From NCBI GenBank assembly GCA_003560215.1, contig PWIY01000296.1:1-5471 (forward strand): 5,471 nt of DNA, written 5' to 3'. Shown piece by piece: positions 1-5,471 of this stretch (position 1 is the first letter of the stretch; each line of letters begins with the position of its first letter). The notes beneath the pieces are model-generated. The model saw only the letters and a list, made by a program, of their open reading frames with translations, searched no databases and was not told the DNA's origin. The stretch comes from Bacteroidales bacterium. Lineage in GTDB: Bacteria > Bacteroidota > Bacteroidia > Bacteroidales > UBA7960. A program made the translations under genes and the position numbers.

Positions 1-565
1 CCAGTTCCTTGCCGGTGCCGCTTTCGCCCAGGATCAGCACGGAGGTGTCATGGGTTTTGGCCACCTGCTGCATCTGCCTGCGGATTTCATTGATTGCCGG
101 GGTTTCGCCCACAATATTGGTGCCCGAGCGCTCATTGATCACCTTTTGCAGGTATCGGTTGCGCGATTTGTAGTTGTTCAGGTCGTGATGCAGTTCGGCG
201 TATTTGCGGGTACGCTCAATGGCGATCCAGATGTCTTCGGCCTTGAAGGGTTTCCGGAAATAATCCACGGCTCCCTGGCGCAAGGCACCGATCACCGTAT
301 CCATATCGCCTTCGGAACTGATCATGATCACCTCCACCTCCGGGTAATCCTCCTTGACTTTTTTCAACACCTCCAGTCCGTTCATCTCCGGAAGCATAAA
401 ATCAGAGATCAGGATGTCAATGGGCTCTTTTTTCAGAACCTGAAAGGCCTTCGACGGTTTGTCCGCCACATGCAGACATGATTTGTCTTTGAGCATCGAC
501 TTGAGCAGGTTGCGGATGATGGGATCATCGTCAAGGGCCAGGATGTTCAGTAGTTTATCTGCCAT
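1..565 (-). CDS. Sigma-54-dependent response regulator, NtrC family (partial, C-terminus outside window)
   Basis: This is the N-terminal 188 residues of a two-component transcription activator; the reading frame stays open to the left edge. Residues about 5-120 form a receiver domain: acidic pocket D12-D14, phosphoacceptor D55 in ISDFMLPEMNG, S83/S84 at the switch position, and K105 in FRKPF. A helical linker follows (about 121-150), then the start of the AAA+ sigma-54 interaction domain (IVGETPAINEIRRQM) with the Walker A motif GESGTGKE at 180-187. In this family, phosphorylation of the receiver controls ring assembly and ATP hydrolysis, which opens sigma-54 promoters; a C-terminal HTH usually follows but cannot be seen here. 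The ATG at 565 gives a receiver of normal length. It lies 11 bases after the stop of the receiver-kinase gene, with no Shine-Dalgarno, so translation and transcription are probably coupled to that gene. The upstream kinase is the likeliest phosphodonor (inference). Target genes are unknown. Confidence 0.95.
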   Translation of the reverse strand, partial: MADKLLNILALDDDPIIRNLLKSMLKDKSCLHVADKPSKAFQVLKKEPIDILISDFMLPEMNGLEVLKKVKEDYPEVEVIMISSEGDMDTVIGALRQGAVDYFRKPFKAEDIWIAIERTRKYAELHHDLNNYKSRNRYLQKVINERSGTNIVGETPAINEIRRQMQQVAKTHDTSVLILGESGTGKEL

Positions 566-576
566 ACGTAATCAAT

Positions 577-1695
577 TTAAGCCAGCGGGAGGGTCAGGGT
601 AAATGTGGTTCCCTGGTCAACCACGCTTTCCACATCAATCCTGCCATTGTTTTTCTGCACAAAATCTTTTACAAGAAGCAGTCCGAGTCCGCTTCCTTTC
701 TCGTCTGCGGTACCGCGTGTGGTCAGCTGCCCCCGGTCTTTAAAAAGTTTTTCCAGGTTTTCTTGAGGTATGCCCACCCCGGTATCCTCCACCTCTATCA
801 TAGCCTGATTGTTCTCTTCCCTGGTTCTGATTGTGATCTTTCCCCCTTCATGGCTGAATTTGATTGCGTTGCCGATCAGGTTGTGAAACACGCTCTGCAT
901 CATGTTGCGGTCAGCGTGGATGGTCAGGTCTGCGTGGGTCTGATGATCGATCGTGATGTTCTTTTTACCTGCCTGGGGCTGCAAAAGGCGGCAGGTGTTA
1001 TCGATGAGCTGATTGACCTGCAATGGTTCGGGCGACTGATCCAGATCACCGGTCTGGGAACGGGTCCATTGCAGAAGGTTCTCCAGCAACCCGTAAGTTT
1101 CCTGGGTTGAACTGTTGATGCTTTGCAGGATCTCATCGTACTCTTCCGTGCCGGCTTCCAGGTAGCCTTCAGCCAGGCTGGAGATCAGCATGGAGATGTT
1201 GGAAAAAGGCGACTTGATGTCGTGGGCGATCACAGAATACAACCGGTCTTTGGTCAGGTTGATCCGTTTGATCTCCCCGGCCTGCTTTTTGACCTGCTGT
1301 TTGGCGTGGGTCAGGGCGATGTGGTTATTGACCCGGGCGATCAGCTCCTCTCGCTGGAAAGGCTTGGTGATGTAATCCACGCCGCCGGCCTGAAACCCTT
1401 CAACCAGATCGCTGGTTTCGGTTTTGGCCGTCAGGAAAATGACCGGAATCTCTGCTAGTTCAGGATCTTCCTTGAGATTCCGGCAAAAGGTGAAACCATC
1501 CATTCCCGGCATCATCACATCAAGCAGGATGAGGTCAATGGGGGTATCCTCCAGAATTTTCCGGGCGTCCTTTGCATTGATCGCCAGGGCGATCTGGTAG
1601 CCTTCCGCTTTCAGGAAATTGCTGACCACCTTCAGGTTTTCCTTGTTGTCGTCCACCACCAGGATGGAAAAATCTTCAGTTTTGGGCTGCTGCAT
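577..1695 (-). CDS. Receiver-histidine kinase fusion (N-terminal REC, HisKA, HATPase)
   Basis: This is a 372-residue soluble protein with no signal peptide or membrane segment. Residues about 10-125 are a complete receiver: D15/D16, phosphoacceptor D59 in LILLDVMMPGMDG, T89 in FLTA, and K111 in TKPF. A charged helix (about 128-150) leads to a HisKA dimerisation domain with the H-box RLYSVIAHDIKSPF, H158 being the expected phosphorylated residue. The HATPase domain (about 262-371) has the N-box HNLIGNAIKF (N276), G1 DTGVGIP (D304), F-box EKLFKD and G2 GSGLGLLLV (334-342), so the kinase looks active. In proteins built this way the receiver is the input and controls the kinase. The ATG at 1695 is chosen because the receiver starts about eight residues later and AAAGG plus an A-rich stretch precedes it. 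It has its own candidate promoter and is followed 11 bases later by the sigma-54 activator gene, its likely partner (inference). The signal that phosphorylates its receiver is unknown; the hybrid kinase next door is one possibility. Confidence 0.95.
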   Translation of the reverse strand: MQQPKTEDFSILVVDDNKENLKVVSNFLKAEGYQIALAINAKDARKILEDTPIDLILLDVMMPGMDGFTFCRNLKEDPELAEIPVIFLTAKTETSDLVEGFQAGGVDYITKPFQREELIARVNNHIALTHAKQQVKKQAGEIKRINLTKDRLYSVIAHDIKSPFSNISMLISSLAEGYLEAGTEEYDEILQSINSSTQETYGLLENLLQWTRSQTGDLDQSPEPLQVNQLIDNTCRLLQPQAGKKNITIDHQTHADLTIHADRNMMQSVFHNLIGNAIKFSHEGGKITIRTREENNQAMIEVEDTGVGIPQENLEKLFKDRGQLTTRGTADEKGSGLGLLLVKDFVQKNNGRIDVESVVDQGTTFTLTLPLA

Positions 1696-1757
1696 GTTTT
1701 TTGCCTTTCACGGTTCCTTTTTCTCCTACATTCATCAGAACGAACTGACCCTGACCG

Positions 1758-1797
1758 CAAATATAATGGTATTTAACTTGGTTTCCCTGCCTTTACG
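1758..1797 (-). promoter_or_regulatory. Candidate Bacteroidota-type promoter of the receiver-kinase/activator pair
   Basis: Read on the minus strand, 1765-1758 is TATATTTG, an exact match to the TAnnTTTG -7 element of Bacteroidota. It is preceded two bases upstream by AATACC (1773-1768) and, further up, by CGTAAAGGCA (1797-1788). Both words recur at the promoter of the hybrid kinase gene. No TTG or TTTG is seen at the usual -33 distance, so the match rests on the -7 element alone. The implied 5' leader to the ATG at 1695 is about 55 bases. The call is motif-based and no start site is demonstrated. Confidence 0.5.
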
Positions 1798-1845
1798 GAT
1801 GCTTTTTGAATGGATTTATCTGATTTCCGGTTTTTTGGTTCCCTT

Positions 1846-4500
1846 TTATGCATTGCCCAGGTTGTTTCTCAGGTTGTCCACCCATTTAGGGAAGGCATGG
1901 ATATGTTTTTCGATGGCTTCCAGATCCAGTGCTTCCAGGTAATTGCTTAGCTCGTGGGCATAGCGCTCCAGGCCTTGAAGGTTGAGTTCCCTGGCGAGCC
2001 GGCTTAGATCCCCGGCAAAAGCCTCAATTTTGAACAGCACCAGCTGGTCTTTGAGTTTCTCCCACCGGGGCATGAAATCCTGCTCCACAATTTTCAATAC
2101 TTCTGAAAGTTTTTGCTGATCTTCTCCGGTAAAAGGACCGGGTTCTGAAAACGGGTCGGTTTTTTCTTTTTTCCTTTGCGCGACGGGTGCTTCCTTTGTG
2201 TGCCCCAGGTGCTCAGTCAGTACCCGGCTGAGCTTGTCGCCGGTCAGGGGCTTCAGCAGGTGGTTGTCATAAAGGCTTGCGGCATATTTGTCGGATTCGC
2301 CCGGTTTGGTGGCACTGTATGAAACCACCGGAATGCTTGCCCAGTCAGGGTTTTTGCGGATTATCCGGATCGCCTCGTCGCCGGTCATGTCTGGCATGCG
2401 GGTGTCGAGCAGGATCAGCTGTGGCTGTACCTGATCCAACTGGTCAAGGGCCTCCTGACCGCTGGATACCGTGATGGCTTCTGCACCAAGACTCTGAAGC
2501 AGCGCGGCAGCCACCTCAAGGTTGGAGGGGACGTCATCCACCACCATTACCCGTGCGCCCCGGAAAGAAAGTTTCCCGGATTCATCTTCAGCCGGGGTTG
2601 GTGATGCCTGCTTCTTTGGCAGCCCCATGCCCGGCAAAAGGACTTCAAACCGACTGCCTTTTCCCCTGGTGCTGTTTACGCTGATGGTGCCGCCCATCTT
2701 CTCTGTAAGCCGCTTTACAATGGCCAGTCCGAGACCTGTGCCCTGCTGTGTCCTTACAATATGGGGTGTCAGCTGGGAGAATTCTTCAAAAATATATTCC
2801 AGCTTATCTTTTTCAATGCCCTCTCCTGTGTCTTCAACGATCAGTGTCAGCAGGCCGGTTTTTTCCGCATCAGGTTTGAACCCGACTTGAATCCGAACCT
2901 TTCCGGCTGATGTAAACTTGACGGCATTGCTGACAAGGTTGAAAAGGATCTGCTTGATCCGTACCTCATCCAGGATCAGGTTTTCCGGAAGTTGCTCAGC
3001 GGTTTCCAGTTCAAAGGTCAGCCCTTTCTGATGGGCCTTCTCTGCAAACATTGACCGGGTTTCCTCCAGCATTTGCCCCATATTGGTGGGATGGGGGCTG
3101 AGGGAGATTTTCCCTGCCTCAATTTTTGACAGGTCAAGGATGTCGTTGATCAGTGCCAGCAGCTGCCGGCTGGCGGAGGTGATGGAACGGGTCATTTTTT
3201 GGTTTTCCCCCTCGGTAAGCTTTTCTTCCAGGATTTCGCTGAAGCCCAGAATGTCTGTAAGCGGTGTGCGGATCTCATGGCTCATATTGGCCAGGAATTC
3301 ACTTTTAGCCTGGTTTGCGGTTTCCGCCAGGTTCTTGGCCTCCAGCAGGTCTTCCTCGGCCTGTTTGCGGGTAAGCAGCAGCCCGGTTTGCCGGGAAAAG
3401 ATATTCACCACATGGTCGTCGATGTAGGTTTCATTCTTTGGCATCACAAAGAAAAAATCACCGATCATCCGCTCGCCCTGCATGATCTTGAGGATACACA
3501 TCTCACCGAGACCGCCCAGGTTGTCAATGGCTTTGATCGCAAACCTGGGAAGGCTGTGCCCGGCAAGTTCTTCCATATTGCGAAAACGGGTCAGGGTGGT
3601 TTTTTCAATTTTTTTTGCCCGGATGGGATCGTGCAACCATGTTTTGCCCACGATGTCGTGCCCCAGCAGCGACGATATTTTTTGGAGCTGTTTGCCCATG
3701 CCCGAAGCGGCCATGGTGGTATAATGCGCCCCGCTTTTATCATATACGTTCAATGCCACAAAGCGGGCGCCGCTGACCTCCCGGAACGTGTCGGTAATGG
3801 CCTGGTAATCTGTGTTTTCAGCAGCCATCTGCAGAAAATCTTCGGCGGCATACACAAGTTTTTCCATCCGCAGTTCGGTGGCCTTGCGGTCGCTGATATC
3901 GGTAATGAATCCTTTGATATAACGGATGCGCTCCTCACGGTCCCTGACCCCATGCCCGCGTTCCCACACCCATCGCACTTCTCCGCTTTTACAGATGATC
4001 GGGTACTCGAGGGAGAACGGGTTGGGGCATTTCAGGTGATTCTCCCACTGTTTTCTTACCCTCTCAAGGTAATCAGGATGGATGAGCTGCCCGAATGCAT
4101 ATTGATGGTTGTTCACCACATCTTTGCAGGGATATCCGGTGGTGGTTTCAAATCCGTTGCTCAGGTAGGTCATGGTCCGGCTTGCATCCGGTTTGCAGCG
4201 ATAGATGAAGCCCGGCAGGTTACTCATCAGGATGTTGGTGGTACGGAGCTCCTGCTCCAGCAGATAAGGGTCAGGTGTTGATTGATCAGTTTGGCGGGAT
4301 GGGGGGGTGTTCCGGTTGCCCGGAGTGGATGAGCCTGGGTCGCTATCAGTGGATTCGTGGGGACCAGAGTCGCCGGCAGTGGGTGCGGGGGTGTGTGGGT
4401 TGCCTGGAGTGGCCTGACCATCGGAACCGCGTGAAGAAGCCCCACCACGGGTTGTGGATTTTTTGGATGATCTCCCAAACAGTAACCGTAGAAACCGCAT
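1846..4500 (-). CDS. Soluble hybrid histidine kinase: PAS-GAF-HisKA-HATPase-REC with HPt-like tail
   Basis: This is an 884-residue sensor kinase. Residues 1-10 (MRFLRLLFGR) are basic and hydrophobic. Residues 11-80 are a Ser/Thr/Pro/Gly-rich linker, probably disordered. A PAS domain with its PAC end spans about 87-207 (FIYRC at 98-102, RYIKGFITDISDRK near 193). A GAF-like domain follows (about 212-378), then a signalling helix into HisKA with H-box ANMSHEIRTPL (H408). The HATPase (about 511-623) has N-box NLVSNAVKF (N525), G1 EDTGEGIE (D557), FEEF and G2 GTGLGLAI (587-594). The receiver (about 650-763) has D655/D656, phosphoacceptor D699 in LILLDTRMPDMTG, S729 and K750. The final helical tail (about 790-880) resembles an HPt bundle without the active histidine. 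No membrane-spanning segment is seen, so the input is presumably cytosolic; the ligand is unknown. The ATG at 4500 lies about 25 bases from a good -7 element and has no Shine-Dalgarno. M92 is a less likely later start that would cut into the PAS domain. Confidence 0.96.
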   Translation of the reverse strand: MRFLRLLFGRSSKKSTTRGGASSRGSDGQATPGNPHTPAPTAGDSGPHESTDSDPGSSTPGNRNTPPSRQTDQSTPDPYLLEQELRTTNILMSNLPGFIYRCKPDASRTMTYLSNGFETTTGYPCKDVVNNHQYAFGQLIHPDYLERVRKQWENHLKCPNPFSLEYPIICKSGEVRWVWERGHGVRDREERIRYIKGFITDISDRKATELRMEKLVYAAEDFLQMAAENTDYQAITDTFREVSGARFVALNVYDKSGAHYTTMAASGMGKQLQKISSLLGHDIVGKTWLHDPIRAKKIEKTTLTRFRNMEELAGHSLPRFAIKAIDNLGGLGEMCILKIMQGERMIGDFFFVMPKNETYIDDHVVNIFSRQTGLLLTRKQAEEDLLEAKNLAETANQAKSEFLANMSHEIRTPLTDILGFSEILEEKLTEGENQKMTRSITSASRQLLALINDILDLSKIEAGKISLSPHPTNMGQMLEETRSMFAEKAHQKGLTFELETAEQLPENLILDEVRIKQILFNLVSNAVKFTSAGKVRIQVGFKPDAEKTGLLTLIVEDTGEGIEKDKLEYIFEEFSQLTPHIVRTQQGTGLGLAIVKRLTEKMGGTISVNSTRGKGSRFEVLLPGMGLPKKQASPTPAEDESGKLSFRGARVMVVDDVPSNLEVAAALLQSLGAEAITVSSGQEALDQLDQVQPQLILLDTRMPDMTGDEAIRIIRKNPDWASIPVVSYSATKPGESDKYAASLYDNHLLKPLTGDKLSRVLTEHLGHTKEAPVAQRKKEKTDPFSEPGPFTGEDQQKLSEVLKIVEQDFMPRWEKLKDQLVLFKIEAFAGDLSRLARELNLQGLERYAHELSNYLEALDLEAIEKHIHAFPKWVDNLRNNLGNA
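4301..4307. repeat. Seven-G homopolymer tract inside the hybrid kinase linker
   Basis: Seven consecutive G on the plus strand (C on the coding strand) fall in the low-complexity linker near residue 66 of the hybrid kinase. A change of one base here would shift the frame ahead of every functional domain. It may simply reflect proline codons; sequencing error is another possibility, although the frame is intact as given. Confidence 0.6.
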
Positions 4501-4508
4501 AACAACAC

Positions 4509-4525
4509 TGTCTGTTAGTTAGACA
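4509..4525 (-). promoter_or_regulatory. Inverted repeat at the expected transcription start of the hybrid kinase gene
   Basis: The arms TGTCT and AGACA are perfect complements separated by the 7-base spacer GTTAGTT. One arm overlaps the last two bases of the -7 element and the other ends 8 bases before the start codon. The position fits either an operator covering the start site or a small hairpin at the 5' end of the mRNA. A 5-bp dyad is short enough to occur by chance. Confidence 0.3.
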
Positions 4526-4556
4526 AAAATACGGTATTGAATGCCTTTACGTGCAA
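4524..4556 (-). promoter_or_regulatory. Candidate Bacteroidota-type promoter of the hybrid kinase gene
   Basis: On the minus strand 4531-4524 reads TATTTTTG, an exact TAnnTTTG -7 element. A TTG at 4556-4554 lies 22 bases upstream, close to the -33 spacing known for this phylum. AATACC (4538-4533) abuts the -7 element, and CGTAAAGGCA (4551-4542) lies between the two boxes; both words recur at the next promoter downstream. The leader to the ATG at 4500 would be under 25 bases. This suggests that the hybrid kinase can be transcribed separately from the upstream receiver gene. Confidence 0.55.
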
Positions 4557-4569
4557 CCTGACCCTGGCT

Positions 4570-4603
4570 GCGATACCGTTTATAAGTATACGGCAATATA
4601 CGC
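4570..4603 (-). other. Imperfect stem-loop between the receiver gene and the hybrid kinase gene
   Basis: GCGATACCG (4570-4578) can pair with CGG at 4591-4593 and with TAT/CGC up to 4603, giving about nine base pairs interrupted by bulges and an AT-rich loop. It begins 3 bases after the receiver gene's stop codon. No T-run follows on the transcribed strand, so it is not a convincing rho-independent terminator. It could be a weak attenuator, a processing site, or nothing. Confidence 0.25.
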
Positions 4604-4605
4604 CT

Positions 4606-4992
4606 TTAGTTGCAGTTGGCCATGGCTTTCTCCAGCGAGTGTGAAAGATCGTCTTTCAGCTCCCTTGCGTGAAAAGGTTTCTGGATGTACCCGGCAATCC
4701 CGCTTCTTTTCAGCTTGTTTTCCTTGCTGGTTTTATCCACATTGGACAAAACAATAATGGGGATGTTTTTGTGGGAGGTGTTTTTCCTGATTTCATGGAT
4801 CAGCTCGTAACCGTCCATTCTGGGCATTACCAGGTCGGTTACAATGGCGTCAGGCCGCAGCCCGTGTTCAATTTTGTCCATGGCATCTTCGCCGTCCTGT
4901 GCCGTGACCACCTCGTAGTTTCCTGAGAGAATGATCCTCAGCATGGAGCGGAACTCTTTGATGTCGTCTATGAGAAGAATTTTTTTCTTCAT
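4606..4992 (-). CDS. Stand-alone response regulator receiver protein (CheY-like)
   Basis: This is a 128-residue protein that is a single receiver domain with no output domain. All key residues are present: acidic D9/D10 in LLIDD, phosphoacceptor D53 in IVTDLVMPRMDG, S83 in VLSN at the Thr/Ser switch position, and K105 in QKPF. The length equals that of one receiver fold, so nothing is missing. Such proteins act as phosphate shuttles or sinks in relays, or bind a target protein directly. Here it is the first gene of a kinase cluster, 105 bases ahead of the hybrid kinase, which makes it a plausible acceptor or modulator for one of the two kinases (inference). The ATG at 4992 is supported by MKKKILLIDD, the usual start of this fold, and by an AAAAAGG stretch ending 4 bases before it. 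Its promoter is unclear; the upstream DNA carries a tandem repeat. Confidence 0.94.
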   Translation of the reverse strand: MKKKILLIDDIKEFRSMLRIILSGNYEVVTAQDGEDAMDKIEHGLRPDAIVTDLVMPRMDGYELIHEIRKNTSHKNIPIIVLSNVDKTSKENKLKRSGIAGYIQKPFHARELKDDLSHSLEKAMANCN

Positions 4993-5045
4993 GATACCTT
5001 TTTGGACAATTTGGGATGCTCCGTGCCTTTTCCGGGCTCCTCCAG

Positions 5046-5096
5046 TTATTCGCGGATTTTCCCCTGTCGTTTATTCGCGGATTTTCTTCCTGTCGT
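5046..5096. repeat. Two-copy tandem repeat, 25 and 26 bases, in the leader of the receiver gene
   Basis: The units at 5046-5070 and 5071-5096 both begin TTATTCGCGGATTTTC and end CTGTCGT, differing only in a short central stretch (CC versus TTC). Each contains the partly self-complementary core ATTCGCGGAT. A third, diverged core, ATTCGTGAAT, occurs at 5114-5123 and is a dyad with a 2-base centre. The repeat ends about 54 bases before the receiver gene start. It could be an operator array or an intergenic repeat dispersed in the genome; the sequence alone does not decide. Confidence 0.75.
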
Positions 5097-5303
5097 TCGG
5101 GGTTTTCCTTATGATTCGTGAATCCCTTGGGCTCGCATCCCATTGTTGGGGCAAAATAGCCATCCTTTTCAGGTATGGAGAAATGTTCAATTAATGTGCC
5201 AAATAAGTTAAAACACTAAAAAACAAACATTTGGAATTTTAGGCTAACTGCCGGGTGGGAAAAAACCTTCAAAATCGGAGGGGGATATTCCTCGTTTTTG
5301 CAA

Positions 5304-5313
5304 ATGCATGCAT
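5304..5313. repeat. Perfect 10-base palindrome
   Basis: ATGCATGCAT is fully self-complementary and directly follows another palindrome, TTTGCAAA, with which it overlaps by one base (5297-5304). The site lies near the left end of the repeat-rich right edge. It may be a protein-binding site or chance. Confidence 0.4.
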
Positions 5314-5352
5314 CGTGTTATTAACGTTCGACCCCGAAGTGGTTCCATGTCA

Positions 5353-5389
5353 CCTGGCGATCCCCTGGCGGTGCGATCCCTTCAGGATC
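5353..5389. repeat. Short direct repeats and a small hairpin
   Basis: GCGATCCC occurs at 5357-5364 and 5373-5380, and CCTGGCG at 5353-5359 and 5364-5370. GATCC and GGATC around a 5-base centre form a hairpin at 5375-5389. Nested repeats with hairpins of this kind are typical of dispersed, non-coding intergenic repeats and not of a coding region. Confidence 0.5.
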
Positions 5390-5390
5390 A

Positions 5391-5471
5391 AACCAACAAC
5401 TAACAACCGCGTGGCTCCGGACAAGGTTTATGGGCTACCGCCAGTGCTCTTTGCCCATGAGAACCAACAAC
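5391..5471. repeat. ACCAACAAC direct repeat flanking an inverted repeat at the window edge
   Basis: ACCAACAAC appears at 5392-5400, followed by TAACAAC, and again as the last nine bases of the window (5463-5471). Between the copies, ATGGGC (5430-5435) and GCCCAT (5453-5458) form a perfect 6-bp inverted repeat with a 17-base spacer. The unit may continue to the right of the window. Confidence 0.45.

Larger units (their letters stand above)
4993..5471. other. Gene-free region with short repeats upstream of the receiver gene
   Basis: No credible gene is seen in these 479 bases. All three minus-strand frames entering from the right edge hit stops within the first 75 bases. Plus-strand frames either close quickly or give only 14 codons before the edge (ATG at 5430). 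The region holds a tandem repeat (5046-5096), a related dyad at 5114-5123, an AT-rich stretch (about 5180-5240), and a repeat-rich right end (about 5304-5471). A weak minus-strand promoter-like pair exists (TTTG at 5227-5224, TATTTG at 5205-5200), but it does not match TAnnTTTG; if used it would give a leader of about 200 bases that includes the tandem repeat. Confidence 0.6.

Noticed and set aside
50..481. Open plus-strand frame of 143 codons opposite the sigma-54 activator
   Set aside because: Same register effect; the sense strand carries a receiver and Walker A motif.
1123..1458. Plus-strand frame of 111 codons opposite the receiver-kinase
   Set aside because: Register antisense of a well-supported receiver and kinase linker; no family features.
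1800..1845. Possible terminator after the hybrid kinase gene
   Set aside because: The A-runs and GG/CC pairs do not form a GC-rich stem followed by a T-run on the transcribed strand.
1619..1942. Plus-strand frame of 107 codons crossing the gap between the two kinase genes, with hydrophobic stretches
   Set aside because: It overlaps both kinase genes. Its hydrophobic residues come from T-rich plus-strand sequence opposite A-rich leaders, and it has no promoter or conserved pattern.
3199..4281. Open plus-strand frame of 360 codons opposite the hybrid kinase
   Set aside because: It is in exact codon register with the sense gene, so its stops correspond to sense codons TTA, CTA and TCA, which this gene rarely uses. 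The translation has no recognisable domain, while the sense strand encodes complete PAS and GAF regions.
4227..4508. Minus-strand frame of 93 codons rich in Pro and His over the start of the hybrid kinase
   Set aside because: A frame-shifted reading of the low-complexity linker; it stops before any domain.
4868..5143. Minus-strand frame of 91 codons running from the repeat region into the receiver gene
   Set aside because: Built from the tandem repeat and an out-of-frame reading of the receiver start; charged, low-complexity product.
4931..5194. Plus-strand frame of 87 codons over the receiver start and its leader
   Set aside because: Overlaps the conserved start of the receiver gene and the tandem repeat; no domain or promoter recognised.
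5430..5471. ATG opening a plus-strand frame to the window edge
   Set aside because: Only 14 codons are visible and they lie inside an inverted repeat, so a gene cannot be supported.

Overview
The window is a set of four co-directional two-component signalling genes, all read from the minus strand, followed at the right by about 480 bases of gene-free, repeat-bearing DNA. Two near-perfect TAnnTTTG elements lie just upstream of genes, and Shine-Dalgarno sequences are weak or absent. The kinases are multi-domain and soluble, of the PAS/GAF/HisKA/HATPase/REC kind. Together these suggest a member of the Bacteroidota with moderate G+C. This is inference from style, not from a marker gene.

In transcription order (right to left) the genes are: (1) 4992-4606, a 128-residue stand-alone receiver; (2) 4500-1846, an 884-residue hybrid histidine kinase with PAS, GAF, HisKA, HATPase, receiver and a helical C-terminal tail; (3) 1695-577, a 372-residue protein with an N-terminal receiver fused to a histidine kinase; (4) 565 to the left edge, the first 188 residues of an NtrC-type sigma-54 activator (receiver plus the start of the AAA+ domain with its Walker A motif), cut by the window end. 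Genes 3 and 4 are 11 bases apart and almost certainly co-transcribed. Genes 2 and 3 each have their own candidate promoter, in gaps of 105 and 150 bases.

Taken together, the cluster looks like a phosphorelay. A soluble hybrid kinase senses through PAS and GAF, and a receiver-controlled kinase sits directly before a sigma-54 activator. The free receiver is a possible shuttle or tuning partner. There is no transmembrane sensor and no HPt domain with an active-site histidine, so any transfer between receivers would need an HPt encoded elsewhere. The tail of the hybrid kinase looks like an HPt helical bundle that lacks the histidine. The two inner promoters share short words (TGCCTTTACG, GGTATT and CTGACCCTG as read on the plus strand), which may mark a common regulator.

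The right-hand region (4993-5471) carries a two-copy 25/26-base tandem repeat, a related third half-site, several small palindromes, and a patchwork of short direct and inverted repeats. I see no supported gene there. No tRNA, rRNA, CRISPR array, transposase or clear rho-independent terminator was found.
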